Source of the DNA: Spirometra erinaceieuropaei
Taxonomy: Eukaryota > Platyhelminthes > Cestoda > Diphyllobothriidea > Diphyllobothriidae
DNA: 64,000 nucleotides
Direction of reading: 5' to 3'
Assembly: GCA_902702965.1 (NCBI GenBank)
Contig: CACRXP010000035.1
Coordinates: forward strand, 1,884,056 to 1,948,055
Below, piece by piece: positions 48,001 through 55,739 of the stretch. How positions within the stretch are numbered: the first letter of the stretch is position 1; the number at the start of each line of letters is the position of its first letter. Below the pieces are notes generated by a model. That model ran no database searches. It had not been told where the DNA came from and saw nothing but the letters and a program-made list of their open reading frames with translations. Made by a program: the position numbers and the translations under genes.

Positions 48001-51000
48001 TGGCTGAAAGCCAGGCAGATGGTACAGGTAGACGACGAAGTTAGTTAAGTGGTAGTTGGGAATTGCTCGTCTGCATTTCGAGTTTTCAACCCTAACAACG
48101 AACGCTCCATCGTTACTTATTTTGCCAGTCTGTTGGTCGCTGTCAATTGCGCGAACGTCGAGGCAGCATGTTTAACCTCACCGATGTTGAATAGCTCTGC
48201 GGTGATCGCAGTCGGAGACGGATATGTTATCCCCCTTCCCGAACTGTGGCACAGGGCCATGGGAATGTTTGCAGTAGGAATCTTTGGGAAGGGAAACATG
48301 GCGTTCTTAGATATGTATAAAAGTAGAAAATCGTTATTGCACTGCATGCCTATTTTACTGTTCTAAAAAGGCACTTTCTGGAAGGGATAGTTCAAACAGG
48401 GGTTACACATCCTACCGCGGCCGTATCAGGTGAAGAGTATTTGGGCGTTTTTGGTGTACCCGCATATCTATCCGGCTGGGGAGCCACTTACGTGGGTCCC
48501 AACCTGCCCTGCGTCCCCCGTTGAAGGTCTTCTCTATCCTGCTATTCTTTGCCCAGCTGTCAAATCATGTTCCCTTCTTTCCACAGCCCAAAGGATCTCC
48601 TGCAAAGCCCTGGGTCTGGGTGACTGTCAGGGCTGGCTGTGGCTCAAAAAACGCAGCTCGTTTGCCAACAAATATGTCAAGCGCTGGTGTGTCTTTAAGC
48701 ACAACACCCTCTACTACTATCGCCATCCGGATGTAAGTAGCCCTTCTATTAAAATGTTTTCGTCTCCCGACCAACGGTTCCCACGTAGTCTTCCTCACAG
48801 AATCTCTTCTCCTAGGACGACTATGCGGAGGGCCTCATCATTCTGAACGGAGTCACCATCTCACCCACGTCCGACGCGCGCTCCGGCCGCTAGTATGTAC
48901 CCGACCGCTTTTTCGTGTTTAAACTGTAAATTTCATGCGAAAACTTCCCGTCGCTTCTAATCACCAACGTCCCGCATAATTAGCAGTTTTCGAAACCTTT
49001 TATGGACTGCTCCTACATGCAATAAACAAACTAAGTTTCGCAGGACATTTGGAGTACGAGAGGGAAGGGTATCCTTTTCAGTGCTTATGAAAGTTGTTTG
49101 CAGACGACCCCTTGAGTCACCTCCTCGCAATCACATCCCAAGCTTATGTACACCTCTTGAAGGCTATGACCGTATGACAGGCCTTCACTTCGCCTTACAT
49201 GCTGTTCTGATGCTTTAGACCTAAACGGGTGCCATACCCACATGTGGATCACAAGGGACGAATATTTTACTCGCCGTCAGCCACGGCGTCTAATGTCATC
49301 TCCAGTCGGCTGTACTCAGACTTACTGCCGGTGCTACTTAAAAGAGAGGCTAAATATATATAATGTTAGGGGACGCTCACCGATCGTTCATACGGAACAC
49401 ACTCGTTCCGTTGTGCCTTAAGGGCTCTCTCTCGAGCCCAACCAGCAGCTGCACAGCGGCGCATGATATATAGGCAGAATGATATCACCGACAAAGACAA
49501 GGGAGACTGGAATGGCCATTTCTGGCTTGTTAGCCGTCGTCAGCCAGCCATACCCAAGCCCGAAGTGTGGAACACCCGAGCCTCGAACTCGCGACCTGTT
49601 GGTTTAGAAGTCAACGCCTCTACTCACCGGGCCATGAGCCCGTTGCCCTGTCGGTTTTCGATCGGGAATATACAATGTTAGGGGGCGCTCACCGATCGTT
49701 CATACGTTCATAGTTTACAGAAGATCAAGTGGTTGGGCACGGAACTATGCCCCCCCCCCTATTACCGGTTGCCTTAGAATAAATTCCAGTTGGGGTGGGT
49801 GGGAGGGGGGGGTTTAGAGCTGTGACTAGAATTAGTTTTATGAAGCTTCGCGTTGGGGCTAAATTTAGGACACCGGAAAATGAACTACACTGGAATTTAG
49901 CGCAAGGCCACATGTGAAACTGGTGGGGGGGCAGGTGTCCATATACCCGTGTCCGGTCGGATCTCATTTCGTAGCCGCGTACCTGCAGTAGACAAGTCCC
50001 AACCTAACCCTTACCTTAACCACTAATAAATACGGCTACTAAATAAGATCATGCCCCGTGTTCGACGAGTTAGGTTTTTTAGATAGGGCAGCAGTTCACT
50101 CCATGATTTTCGGAGACTAGCTGTTCCGCTTGTCGTAAGGCGCGCACCACACTCTCAGCTAAAACAACATTCCGCTGTTGATAAGTGGCTTTGCTAATGT
50201 GGGACCGGCGAATCTTTTGTCCCAGTTGGGTTTGACCTTCCACTTATTTCTTGAACGTCTTGTGCGCAACATCCCAACCGCTTTACCTATTGACGCACAC
50301 CCATTCTCTTCACCTTTGCAGCGCGTTCCGTATTTACAATGACTGGGCGAATTTCGTCTTCGCCGCGAACTCAGAACAAAGTCGAACTAAATGGATGAAT
50401 ATGCTGGGTCTTGCTGCTATTGGACTCTCAGCGTCTGTGCGGACCGCCCGAATCGGTGGCTTTCACCCAGGCTATCTAGTGCGTTCTGCCACGGCGTCGC
50501 CGCTGCCCAATCGACGAAACACTGCACTATCCGACAGTTCAGTTCTTCCACCATCGCCTTCACCGCGCCTTCTCGATCTTCCCAGGCCGCAAACAGCGGG
50601 TGCCGTCGTGAAGCAGACGCCGAACGAGGTGTGTACTTTTGGCCAGAGTCCTCCTCCTCCTCCTCCTCCTCCTCTTCCTCCTCCACCTTCCACGACAGCC
50701 TCTATTTTGCCTTTTCGCATCAAGTAAAGTTCCTTCAAATCACTCATAAGAGAATGAGGGTGCTCATTATCACGCGGCCTTAGTCTGCTGTCATGCACGG
50801 TTGAATATAACCGATTACGGGGAGCTGAAATCGACAAGCTCCCCCCCTGGATATTTTTGCCTGTAGACTACCATAGTTATTGCTCTAGATTTTTTTGCCA
50901 ACTGTCTTAAAGAACACGCTGAATCATTATTCAATGCGATAGGTTTTTTCTTGAATCATCATATAGCCATAAGGGTATGCTCTGATTTTGATTTTAATGA

Positions 51001-52080
51001 ACTAACAACTTGAAGCTGGACTTCCCTAGCTCAGGAGGTTCGCCTGTGATGAGTCTGACGACCAGTTCATACAGCCTGGTTTGATCTGGACTTTTATTAT
51101 CCAAGCTCAATTTGCTTGTAGCAGGTCGATCAGACTGTCATTAAACAACTTCTTCCAGCCGTACGTTTTCGGACTTTTGATTTACCAACCAGTGATGGTT
51201 GGCTGTTTCCACTCGGTTTGAGTTCTGTGTACAGTATCTTTACGAAATACTCCTTCCTGTTGGATTTTATTAGACTGCTTCTTCGACTTAATACGCCTTT
51301 TAGCAGTACGTATCCGGTGTGGGCGTTGCTCGTCGTTCTACTTCGGGTCTCTCCGTGCCGCCTACAGACAATTCCGGCGCTCACCTGTCGGCTAGCGCCA
51401 CCTGCCTGGTAGACCGCAAGAGCCTTACCAGTCTGGGCAACTCCTCTGACCCCTCGGAGGGGGAAGAGGAAACTGAGGGCGGGCTGAGTGCGACGGTGGA
51501 AGAGGAGGAGGAGGAGGAGGAGGGAGAGGAAGAGGAAGAAGACGGGACCTCATCTGAACTTGCACGGATCGGTGAGGAGGACGGCCTCTCGCCGATGGCT
51601 ACCACCCAGGGAAGCAGTGACGCCGAAGGCGAAGACGCCTTCACGTTCCCTGCCACAACGGAAGACGATCGAGTCCACTTACCTTTCCGCTTCACCCGTC
51701 GTGCCGCCATGATCCGTCGCCAGGGCAGGCGTCGTCGTCTCACCGACGGTTCAATCAGCCCCAGTGTCTACCTTACTCCAGCGCCTTATGAATGGACGAC
51801 TGCCTCTACGGAGGTGCTGCAGAGTCTCTCTGGTGGTCCTGATGGCGGCGGTGATGATGATGACGAGGTGGACGGGGGTGTTGGAGTCGCTGCAACCAGT
51901 ATCTTTGCTCCACCTACCCATCGCCATTCCACCCCTGACGGCGTCCTCATCACTGCTCCGCCGACGATCAACTCTGCTGGACACTATTCTGCCTCTCTGG
52001 AAGGTCCCCTGCTGGCAGCTAGTACAACCGACTCGGATGCAAGTGTCTCCAAGTCCTCAGCACGGGCCTCCTCGAGTTAA
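34276..52080 (+). CDS. cnk: Connector enhancer of kinase suppressor of Ras (CNK), 14 coding exons
   Basis: CNK is a multidomain scaffold that joins RAF/KSR and other Ras- and Rho-pathway proteins at the plasma membrane. Exons inferred from GT-AG sites and phase: 34276-34348, 34390-34756, 34809-34944, 34990-35106, 37203-37262, 41169-41237, 43763-44298, 44660-44775, 45804-45865, 46138-46189, 48587-48732, 48816-48892, 50322-50628, 51307-52080. All phases agree, giving 2892 nt (963 codons and a TAA). Domain order: SAM (about residues 14-80), CRIC (85-195), PDZ (205-302), Q/H-rich and basic linker (303-529), PH (about 540-640), acidic tail. This order is specific to CNK. Exons 8-10 rest on splice signals and phase more than on similarity. 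Introns range from 41 bp to 3.9 kb and the large ones are full of mobile elements. No upstream non-coding exon was found. Confidence 0.9.
34990..35106 (+). CDS. cnk: CNK exon 4: CRIC end and PDZ start
   Basis: A 45-bp intron separates it from exon 3 (acceptor TTCTTCTAG). It codes for VNQLRERLENFIQNCDDSLL and then TPCSIEIVTLGKFEPTDF, the first strand of the PDZ domain, and ends at a GTGAGT donor in phase 0. Confidence 0.85.
35685..37130. repeat. Cluster of SINE family A units, tandem and foldback
   Basis: The block ATACCGACAAAGACAAGGGA recurs at about 35695 and 36003, a tandem period of 308 bp. A third start lies at 36107. The unit at 36091-36400 is repeated as its reverse complement at 36411-36690, making a foldback with arms of about 280 bp. 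Further minus-strand units lie at about 36725-36890 and 36900-37125. The tRNA-like head on the sense strand (about 36440-36510) has GTAGAGGCG, ACTTCTAAACC and GCGAGTTCGAGGCTCG. The unit at 35785-35850 carries a different head with a perfect GGGTTCGAATC box B, so at least two head types coexist. Confidence 0.85.
36057..36091. repeat. (TA)n microsatellite
   Basis: A (TA)n run sits exactly between two SINE family A units, probably the 3' tail of one copy. Confidence 0.95.
37203..37262 (+). CDS. cnk: CNK exon 5: PDZ middle
   Basis: Twenty codons read GFSFITTETGVHVIRSVRPD, the carboxylate-binding loop (GFSF for GLGF) and next strand of the PDZ domain. It has a TTCTTACAG acceptor, a GTAAGT donor and phase 0 at both ends. 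It was missed by simple ORF calling because of its size. Confidence 0.85.
38888..39859. mobile_element. TA-flanked long-arm foldback element, copy 2
   Basis: It begins CAGTAGGTGGGCTAACTCAT and ends ATGAGCTAGCCTACCTACTG, flanked by TA on both sides, 972 bp. Arms of over 400 bp pair across nearly the whole element (for example CGAAAGAAGGGTAGAATTTG near 39220 with CGAATTATGTCCCTCCTTCG near 39505). Only a short middle of about 100 bp is unpaired. It has no coding capacity. Confidence 0.9.
40375..40450 (+). repeat. SINE family A body fragment
   Basis: GCCGACTAACGACGACAATT, then GGTGGCCATTCCACTCTCCC, then CTGTCTTTGGCGATAAG match the family A body without the head. Confidence 0.55.
40607..40775 (+). 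repeat. Dispersed ~165-bp repeat C, copy 1
   Basis: Shares ACTGGAATTC, TATTGACGTAA, TTGATTGTTTACTAACA, TTTATAAGTAG and TTGCCTCCCTG, in the same order and orientation, with 44345-44523. Both copies lie in CNK introns. The class is unknown. Confidence 0.8.
41169..41237 (+). CDS. cnk: CNK exon 6: PDZ
   Basis: Twenty-three codons end in RLNKDDEIVEVNGQVV, the classic 'GDEILEVNG' PDZ strand-helix signature. The acceptor is CCTTTTGCATCTAG, the donor is GTAAGT, and phase is 0 at both ends. Confidence 0.88.
41780..42772. mobile_element. TA-flanked long-arm foldback element, copy 3 (divergent subfamily)
   Basis: It begins CAGTGCGTGACCGATCTCAT and ends ATGAGATCGGTCACGCACTG, flanked by TA, 993 bp. It shares the overall design with the other copies (AATGCGTTTC near the tip, GCATGCATTTTT and TGAGCAAAAGAA further in). 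Its tip sequence differs (CAGTGCGTGACCGATC instead of CAGTAGGTGGGCTA), so it belongs to a separate subfamily. The arms are nearly identical to each other. Confidence 0.9.
43388..43456 (-). repeat. tRNA-like sequence, probably a SINE head
   Basis: The minus strand reads CCCGTAGATCAGGGGTAAGA (D-arm and box-A-like) and TTGGTTCAAACCTGG, a good box B with a weak T-arm (CTTGG/CTGGG). No well-paired acceptor or anticodon stem was found, so a functional tRNA gene is unlikely. Confidence 0.5.
43763..44298 (+). CDS. cnk: CNK exon 7: PDZ end and Q/H-rich linker
   Basis: After a strong acceptor (ATTTTCTTCAAG) it reads LLWEHEAVEEAILQTPRRLT and then LRIRKRPSH. This is the final PDZ helix and strand; the basic RKRP end is typical of CNK. 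A Gln/His-rich tract (about 43895-43975) and a Pro/Thr/Ser-rich linker follow. The chosen donor (CCAG-GTACTC at 44299) keeps phase with exon 8; the frame stops 13 bases later. An internal GTAAGC at 43830 is an alternative donor but would remove the conserved RKRP. Confidence 0.75.
44345..44523 (+). repeat. Dispersed ~165-bp repeat C, copy 2
   Basis: The partner of 40607-40775, in the same orientation. It starts about 45 bp past the exon 7 donor and fills half of the short intron 7. Confidence 0.8.
44660..44775 (+). CDS. cnk: CNK exon 8 (predicted)
   Basis: It joins exon 7 in phase (AG+A) and reads TTSGDLSSWWSAFESTAN, then an ordinary Ser/Pro-rich stretch, ending SSDPD at a strong GTAAGT donor in phase 1. 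Nothing here matches a conserved CNK segment. The acceptor AACTCCCAG is moderate; an alternative at CCACCATATAG (44568) would be out of phase with the exon 7 donor. Confidence 0.5.
44776..45803 (+). other. cnk: CNK intron 8
   Basis: It contains the (CCA)n microsatellite and otherwise no recognised feature. Frames at 44868-45113 (-) and 44950-45141 (+) overlap each other and lack motifs. Confidence 0.6.
45548..45678 (+). repeat. (CCA)n microsatellite
   Basis: A long run of CCA/CAC triplets with periodic CCG-GCA interruptions near the 3' part. The encoded poly-His frame is not part of CNK. Confidence 0.95.
45804..46189 (+). CDS. cnk: CNK exons 9 and 10 (basic linker before PH)
   Basis: Exon 9 (45804-45865) codes for ASVSSQQSTDKRKTRRRPAT plus Leu and ends at GTGAGT. 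Exon 10 (46138-46189) has a strong TTTTTCAG acceptor, reads GSLDDFTQQEAFNWKNA and ends at GTAAGC. Joining exon 10 to exon 11 restores a Thr codon and keeps the frame into the highly conserved PH segment, which supports both small exons. The open frame that continues past 46189 to 46394 is read-through. Confidence 0.65.
46515..46805 (+). repeat. SINE-like family B copy
   Basis: TGTGGACCAGGGGGTGTGGT, GGTCTTCTTGACTCTGTCTT, GTAGATGCTACGCAAGTCTA, GTCACCATCCCTG and CGATGGTCGAACTGTCACTG match the copies at 54.6-57.2 kb block by block over about 280 bp. Confidence 0.8.
47270..47790 (+). mobile_element. Penelope-like element tail flanked by inverted module
   Basis: Bases 47281-47333 contain GCCCGACGTTTCAGTTTCCT and CGAAGCCATCATCAGAGAG. 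The reverse complement recurs at 47733-47787 (TCTGATGATGGGCTCAAGCA, GGAATCCGGAACGTCGGGCG). Between them an open frame (47422-47646) reads GSDGRAIITPRSNARDEIAA and VITPSETIPDEWVYP, with an internal repeat of ITP(R/S). This resembles the region before the end of Spirometra Penelope-like elements as I recall them. The architecture parallels 5.9-6.5 kb. Confidence 0.6.
48587..48732 (+). CDS. cnk: CNK exon 11: PH domain start
   Basis: It reads QRISCKALGLGDCQGWLWLK and then RWCVFKHNTLYYYRHPD. The RxSCxxLGxGDCxGWLW segment is the most characteristic stretch of CNK proteins and marks the start of the PH domain. The acceptor is CTTTCCACAG and the donor GTAAGT, entering in phase 1 and leaving in phase 0. 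PH domains of this family bind membrane lipids or partners. Confidence 0.92.
48816..48892 (+). CDS. cnk: CNK exon 12: PH domain middle
   Basis: After an 83-bp intron (acceptor TCTTCTCCTAG) it reads DDYAEGLIILNGVTISPTSD and then ARSGR. This corresponds to the 'EGFISL' strand of CNK PH domains. The donor is GTATGT in phase 2. Confidence 0.85.
48893..50321 (+). other. cnk: CNK intron 12
   Basis: It contains SINE family A units at 49360-49705, then a G/C-run-rich stretch (49750-49950) and TAACCC-like words near 50003-50020. Nothing else was recognised. Confidence 0.7.
49360..49705 (-). repeat. SINE family A: one full unit plus start of the next
   Basis: The block GGCGCTCACCGATCGTTCAT occurs at about 49373 (GGACGCTC variant) and again at about 49684, a period of about 312 bp, with a complete SINE body and tRNA-like head between them. 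The copy is highly similar to that at 36.1-36.4 kb. The second unit is cut after about 25 bp. Confidence 0.8.
50322..50628 (+). CDS. cnk: CNK exon 13: PH domain end and Pro/Ser linker
   Basis: With exon 12 it reads YAFRIYNDWANFVFAANSEQ and then SRTKWMNMLGLAAIG. This completes the PH domain, including the invariant Trp of the C-terminal helix (KWMNML). The rest is Ser/Pro/Arg-rich. The donor GAG-GTGTGT at 50629 keeps phase 0 with exon 14. The open frame past it runs through (TCC)n and stops at 50727. Confidence 0.85.
51307..52080 (+). CDS. cnk: CNK exon 14: acidic C-terminal tail
   Basis: The acceptor is TTTTAGCAG with a NAGNAG choice (51304 or 51307, both in phase). It codes for 257 residues and a TAA. 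It has a Glu-rich tract encoded by (GAG)n at 51500-51545, an Arg-rich patch (MIRRQGRRRRL, about 51709) and Ser/Thr-rich ends, with no folded domain recognised. It probably lies at the disordered C-terminus. No AATAAA was found close downstream. Confidence 0.75.
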   Translation, partial: YVSGVGVARRSTSGLSVPPTDNSGAHLSASATCLVDRKSLTSLGNSSDPSEGEEETEGGLSATVEEEEEEEEGEEEEEDGTSSELARIGEEDGLSPMATTQGSSDAEGEDAFTFPATTEDDRVHLPFRFTRRAAMIRRQGRRRRLTDGSISPSVYLTPAPYEWTTASTEVLQSLSGGPDGGGDDDDEVDGGVGVAATSIFAPPTHRHSTPDGVLITAPPTINSAGHYSASLEGPLLAASTTDSDASVSKSSARASSS

Positions 52081-52689
52081 AGTTGGCACCCTCCATTGGC
52101 TCCCTTCTTCCAGCCGTCCTATCATGCTTTTTTGACTGCGAAACCCTCAGGCCCGCTGGAGAATTTCATACTCCTTACAGCTGTCACCGACGTCCAAGTG
52201 TCTACCAATACTTTCAAGTATTTGATGTAGGCGCATGCAGACTGTTGCTTCTCGTGTTACCTCGTCCAACTTTCTAGGAGCGCCCCTTTCTAACTTAAGC
52301 ATTTATAATCTTACAGTGGTTACCAACTGGTCATTCTTAACGCCCTCATGCTGCGATTAAGTCGCCCTCTTTCCATTATTTCCGCATTTGACATGATTTT
52401 TTAAATCACTTTTTCGTAATCATATTTCCTCGTTGTGGCGTCCTTTGACCGCGATGTTGACGATCATCCTCTTGTGAGTCTTTCTTTCATCAAAAGTAAA
52501 GTCTTCGGAACCGAAATTTAAGACTCATCCGGGACCGTTGTGTTAAGGTCTGCCGCTTTCAGTGGACTGACAACCAATCGACTCAAACTACTAGAGTTGT
52601 AGCTTCTAAACTGAAAAATATGTTGGTGACTTTTGGCGACCAAGTCAAGAGAAACTGAAGTGTCAGATTGACAGGCATGTGTTTTTTTG

Positions 52690-53256
52690 GTACCTCATCA
52701 TCAGACCAATACCGTTGAATAGAAAGTAAAAACAACAGACGTCCATGGGATTTATAAGTGACTGAGGGATTATTAACATTCATCGTTCCAACGCGACCCG
52801 CATGACAAGGTCAGTCTGTTATGACCATTGGGAGGGAGTAGTGACAGCCTTTCAGCGTTGCTTGAAGTCGAGCACGTGGAGTACAAATTATTATCATCAA
52901 GGAGTTGGAGCGGCGCGCAATAACCATCTGGGGTTGGCCTTGGTTCATGGAAGACAGAGCACCTGTGTCAACGTCTTTTGATAACATAGCACTGGATTTG
53001 CTGGCAGTATAGCCACTGTCTCGGCTGTAGTTAGCACACGTTGGCGCAGACCTTTGGGGAGGTTTGCTTGTGTCGGGTCTACAACCTGAAAGGCTTTTTT
53101 GGCATCGACTCCGTGATTCGTATCGACAATATTTTCGATAATAGAACCCGAAATTGATCTGTTTTCACCTCTGTCGAGCCAGGCAGGTATGCGTTCATTT
53201 ACGTCCTTTTCCAGGAGTCACGTTGTATCGAAAGTGAATTAGTAAATACACATCGA
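52690..53256 (-). pseudogene. Penelope-like element 3' end, left arm of inverted pair
   Basis: Read on the minus strand it matches 53712-54330. Around 53105-53055 the two differ by about one base in 53. It encodes a decayed version of the same GIY-YIG tail, with frame changes, and ends in the same TTGGTCTGATGATGAG block. Confidence 0.75.
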
Positions 53257-53711
53257 TGTCCTTCTGCACAAACAAAAGAGTGGGTCTATCCGGTGTAGCG
53301 TATTCCAGAAAAAACGCAAACTGGACAGTACTCTGATTTTCAGTTTTATTGTTCTAAATATTAAACGTCATTGGGTCTATGAATTGGCGGCTAGGGTGCG
53401 GCGTATCTGCGCTCCTGAGACTGTTGAAGCAGAACTCGAGCAACTAGGAAACATACTTCGCGGAGAGGGATACCAAAGGGATTTATCCTACAAAATACTG
53501 ATGAGAGCACTTCGAGGTCTACCATGGCAGCCTCAGAAAAGAAAAATTTGTTTATAAGACTGCCTTTTCTAGGGGACGCGGCAAGTAAACTATTAAAACG
53601 TCTAAGGAGAGCGATCACTTGCGCTACTGCTGCGGCGAATTAACGTTTGTGTTTAACAAACTCTCCCCTCCTACGCTCGGGAGGTAAAGACCGACTACCG
53701 TTGCAGGCCAC
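53257..53711. other. Spacer of the inverted Penelope-like pair
   Basis: About 455 bp with no match between the two arms and no recognised feature. A minus frame of 75 codons (53391-53618) has no motif. Confidence 0.45.
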
Positions 53712-54048
53712 GCGGATGTGTATTTGCTCATTCACTTGCTCCTGTGGAGCGGGATCCATTGGCCATAAAACGAGACGCCTGGAAATGGACATAAAAGAAC
53801 GCATACCTGCTAGGCTAGGCGGAGTTGAAAACAGATCGATTTCGGGTTCTATTCTCGAACATATTGTCGATACGAATCACCGAGTCGATGTCAGAAAAGC
53901 CTTTCAGGTTGTGGACCCGACACAAGCAAACCTCCCCAAAGGTCTGCGCCAACGGGTGCTAACAACAGCCGAGACAGTGGCTATACGGCCAGCGAACCCA
54001 GTGCTATGTTATCAGAAGACGTTGACACAGTTGCTCTTTCTTCTGTAG
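53647..54048 (+). pseudogene. Penelope-like GIY-YIG endonuclease remnant, right arm
   Basis: The frame reads CSCGAGSIGHKTRRLEMDIK (CxCGAxYIGxTxR expected, so the GIY-YIG Tyr is Ser), then SISGSILEHIVDTNHRVD, then NLPKGLRQRVLTTAETVAIR and NPVLCYQKTLTQLL. This is the C-terminal endonuclease of a Penelope-like element. The catalytic Arg region is present but the Tyr loss suggests inactivity. It is cut off from any RT. The right arm extends to about 54330. Confidence 0.8.
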
Positions 54049-54330
54049 CCAACGTCGACTCCAGATGGTTATGACCGCCACCCTAACTCCCTGATGATAA
54101 TTGTGCGTACTCAACGTGCTCGACTTAAAAACATCGCTGAAAGGCTGTCACTACCCCCTCCTAATGGTCATAACAGACCGACTTTGCCATGAGGGTCGCG
54201 TTGGAACGATAAATGTGAATAACTCCTGAGTCACGTATAAATCCAGTGAACGTCTCATATTTTTACTTTCTATTCAACTTTATTGGTCTGATGATGAGCT
54301 ACCGACAACATGTGTCTGTCAACTTGAATT
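54049..54330 (+). mobile_element. Penelope-like 3' UTR, right arm
   Basis: Pairs with 52690-52950 on the minus strand: AACGTGCTCGACTTAAAAAC, TGAAAGGCTGTCACTAC, CGTTGGAACGATAAATG and TATTGGTCTGATGATGAGCT all have inverted partners. Confidence 0.75.
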
Positions 54331-54609
54331 GTAAATGTGGTAGGGAAATATTAGCTGAAACTGGAATAGTTACTTGTGACTTATTGGCCGACGCTAGCAG
54401 CTCCATACGCCAACCACGGTATTAGGTTCAGTTCAGTCCATTTTCACCGAGGTAAGGGTAAAGGGATCTCTTATTAACAGAAATTTGCCCCCTAAAAATG
54501 GCTACGCAGTAGTTTCGCCAAACAGACACCGGGCACATATCAGGGTACGGCAGCTGTTATTTGAGAATGCGCATCCATATCTAATGTCAGCAGTGGGGGT
54601 GTGTTGGCT

Positions 54610-54910
54610 CGCCGAGCCGACTGGGCGGTGAGCCGCCCCTTTTTTCTCATTTTATAAAATCGTGGTCAGTGTAGGTGCGTTGTGGATCACGCGTTTGGTG
54701 CGGTTTTCGTTCTTCCGGTCACTAGTGCCGTCTACGGCCTTCTTGTTCCTGTCATGACACCGAGCCCAGGCGGGAGCGAGTGTGGTAGATGCGGCGCAAG
54801 TCCACTGTTACTTTAAACGGATTCACACACATGTCACCATCCCCGCACTCGCCCAGCTGTGAAGCACACGTTGGACCTCGTGGGCAACGACGGTCGGACT
54901 GTCGGTTACA
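54610..54910 (+). repeat. SINE-like family B copy
   Basis: GGTCAGTGTAGGTGCGTTGT, CTTCTTGTTCCTGTCATGAC, GTAGATGCGGCGCAAGTCCA, GTCACCATCCCCGCACT and AACGACGGTCGGACTGTCGG match the family. It is the first of four copies in the same orientation. Confidence 0.8.
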
Positions 54911-55239
54911 AAAATGTCGGGAGAAAACATCGACATTGAGAAGAAAACTGTTTATAGAATTACGCGCGGCAGGCGGGTGGCTGTCTGTCAGACTAAAAGT
55001 ATGTGTCAATTTATGCGTGGCAGGGCAGTTGTGTGCGTGTCAAATAGTATGTACATGTTAAGTAGTATATAAACGAGCACAAATATCTACCTGAATGTGC
55101 TGGAGGACGCCTTGTCTTGCGCGAGGCGTTTAACGCAACGACCATAAAATAGTGCTGCTGAAACAGCTGGTAGTCTTGTTGGCAAACTGTATGAGATTGA
55201 CCATAGATTCATACAAACGACATCTTTTTTCTGGAGTTG
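54911..55239. other. Unassigned sequence between family B copies
   Basis: AT-rich with no recognised feature. Confidence 0.4.
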
Positions 55240-55515
55240 TGTTAAAATCATGGCCAGTGTGCGTTGTGGACCAGGGAGTGTGGTGGCACGCCTAAGTGCG
55301 GGTCCGGCCGTGCCGGTTACTTGTGCCGTCTATCAGCTCCGGTCTTCTAGACTCTCTTGATACCGGGCCCAAATGGAGAGCAGGAGAGAGTGTTGTAGAT
55401 GCTGCGCAAGTCTACTCTAACTATGATCTACTTCATGCGCTAGCCACCGTGCCTGCTCTCAGCCTACTGTGGGGCACACAGCGGACATCTTCGGTCACGA
55501 CGGTCGAATTGTCGA
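55240..55515 (+). repeat. SINE-like family B copy
   Basis: The best-preserved copy: TGTGCGTTGTGGACCAGGGA, GTGTGGTGGCACGCCTAAGT, GGTCTTCTAGACTCTCTTGA, GTAGATGCTGCGCAAGTCTA, GGGGCACACAGCGGACATCT and CACGACGGTCGAATTGTCGA. The 5' block GTGGTGGCACGCCT weakly recalls the box A region of 7SL RNA, which may be chance. Confidence 0.8.
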
Positions 55516-55739
55516 TGTTGTCGGTAAGAAATCATTTGTCGACCGTAGTACAAGGTCACTGGGCAGCATTTCTGCAAGGGCCTGCGCCTGACTGCGAAAG
55601 GCTTCGTTCGACTGGTGTTCATCGCCCTGGCTCTGTCTAAATGCCTCATGGTCCAACGTTGCTGTCTCCCTGCTGACTGATGGCACACGCAGCCGGGAGT
55701 TAGGTTGGGGCATGACACGGGTTATTCCGGTTGTGCAAA

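Larger units (their letters stand above)
46190..48586 (+). other. cnk: CNK intron 10
   Basis: It holds a SINE-like family B copy and a Penelope-like tail. The stretches 46806-47200 and 47800-48586 are unassigned. Confidence 0.7.
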
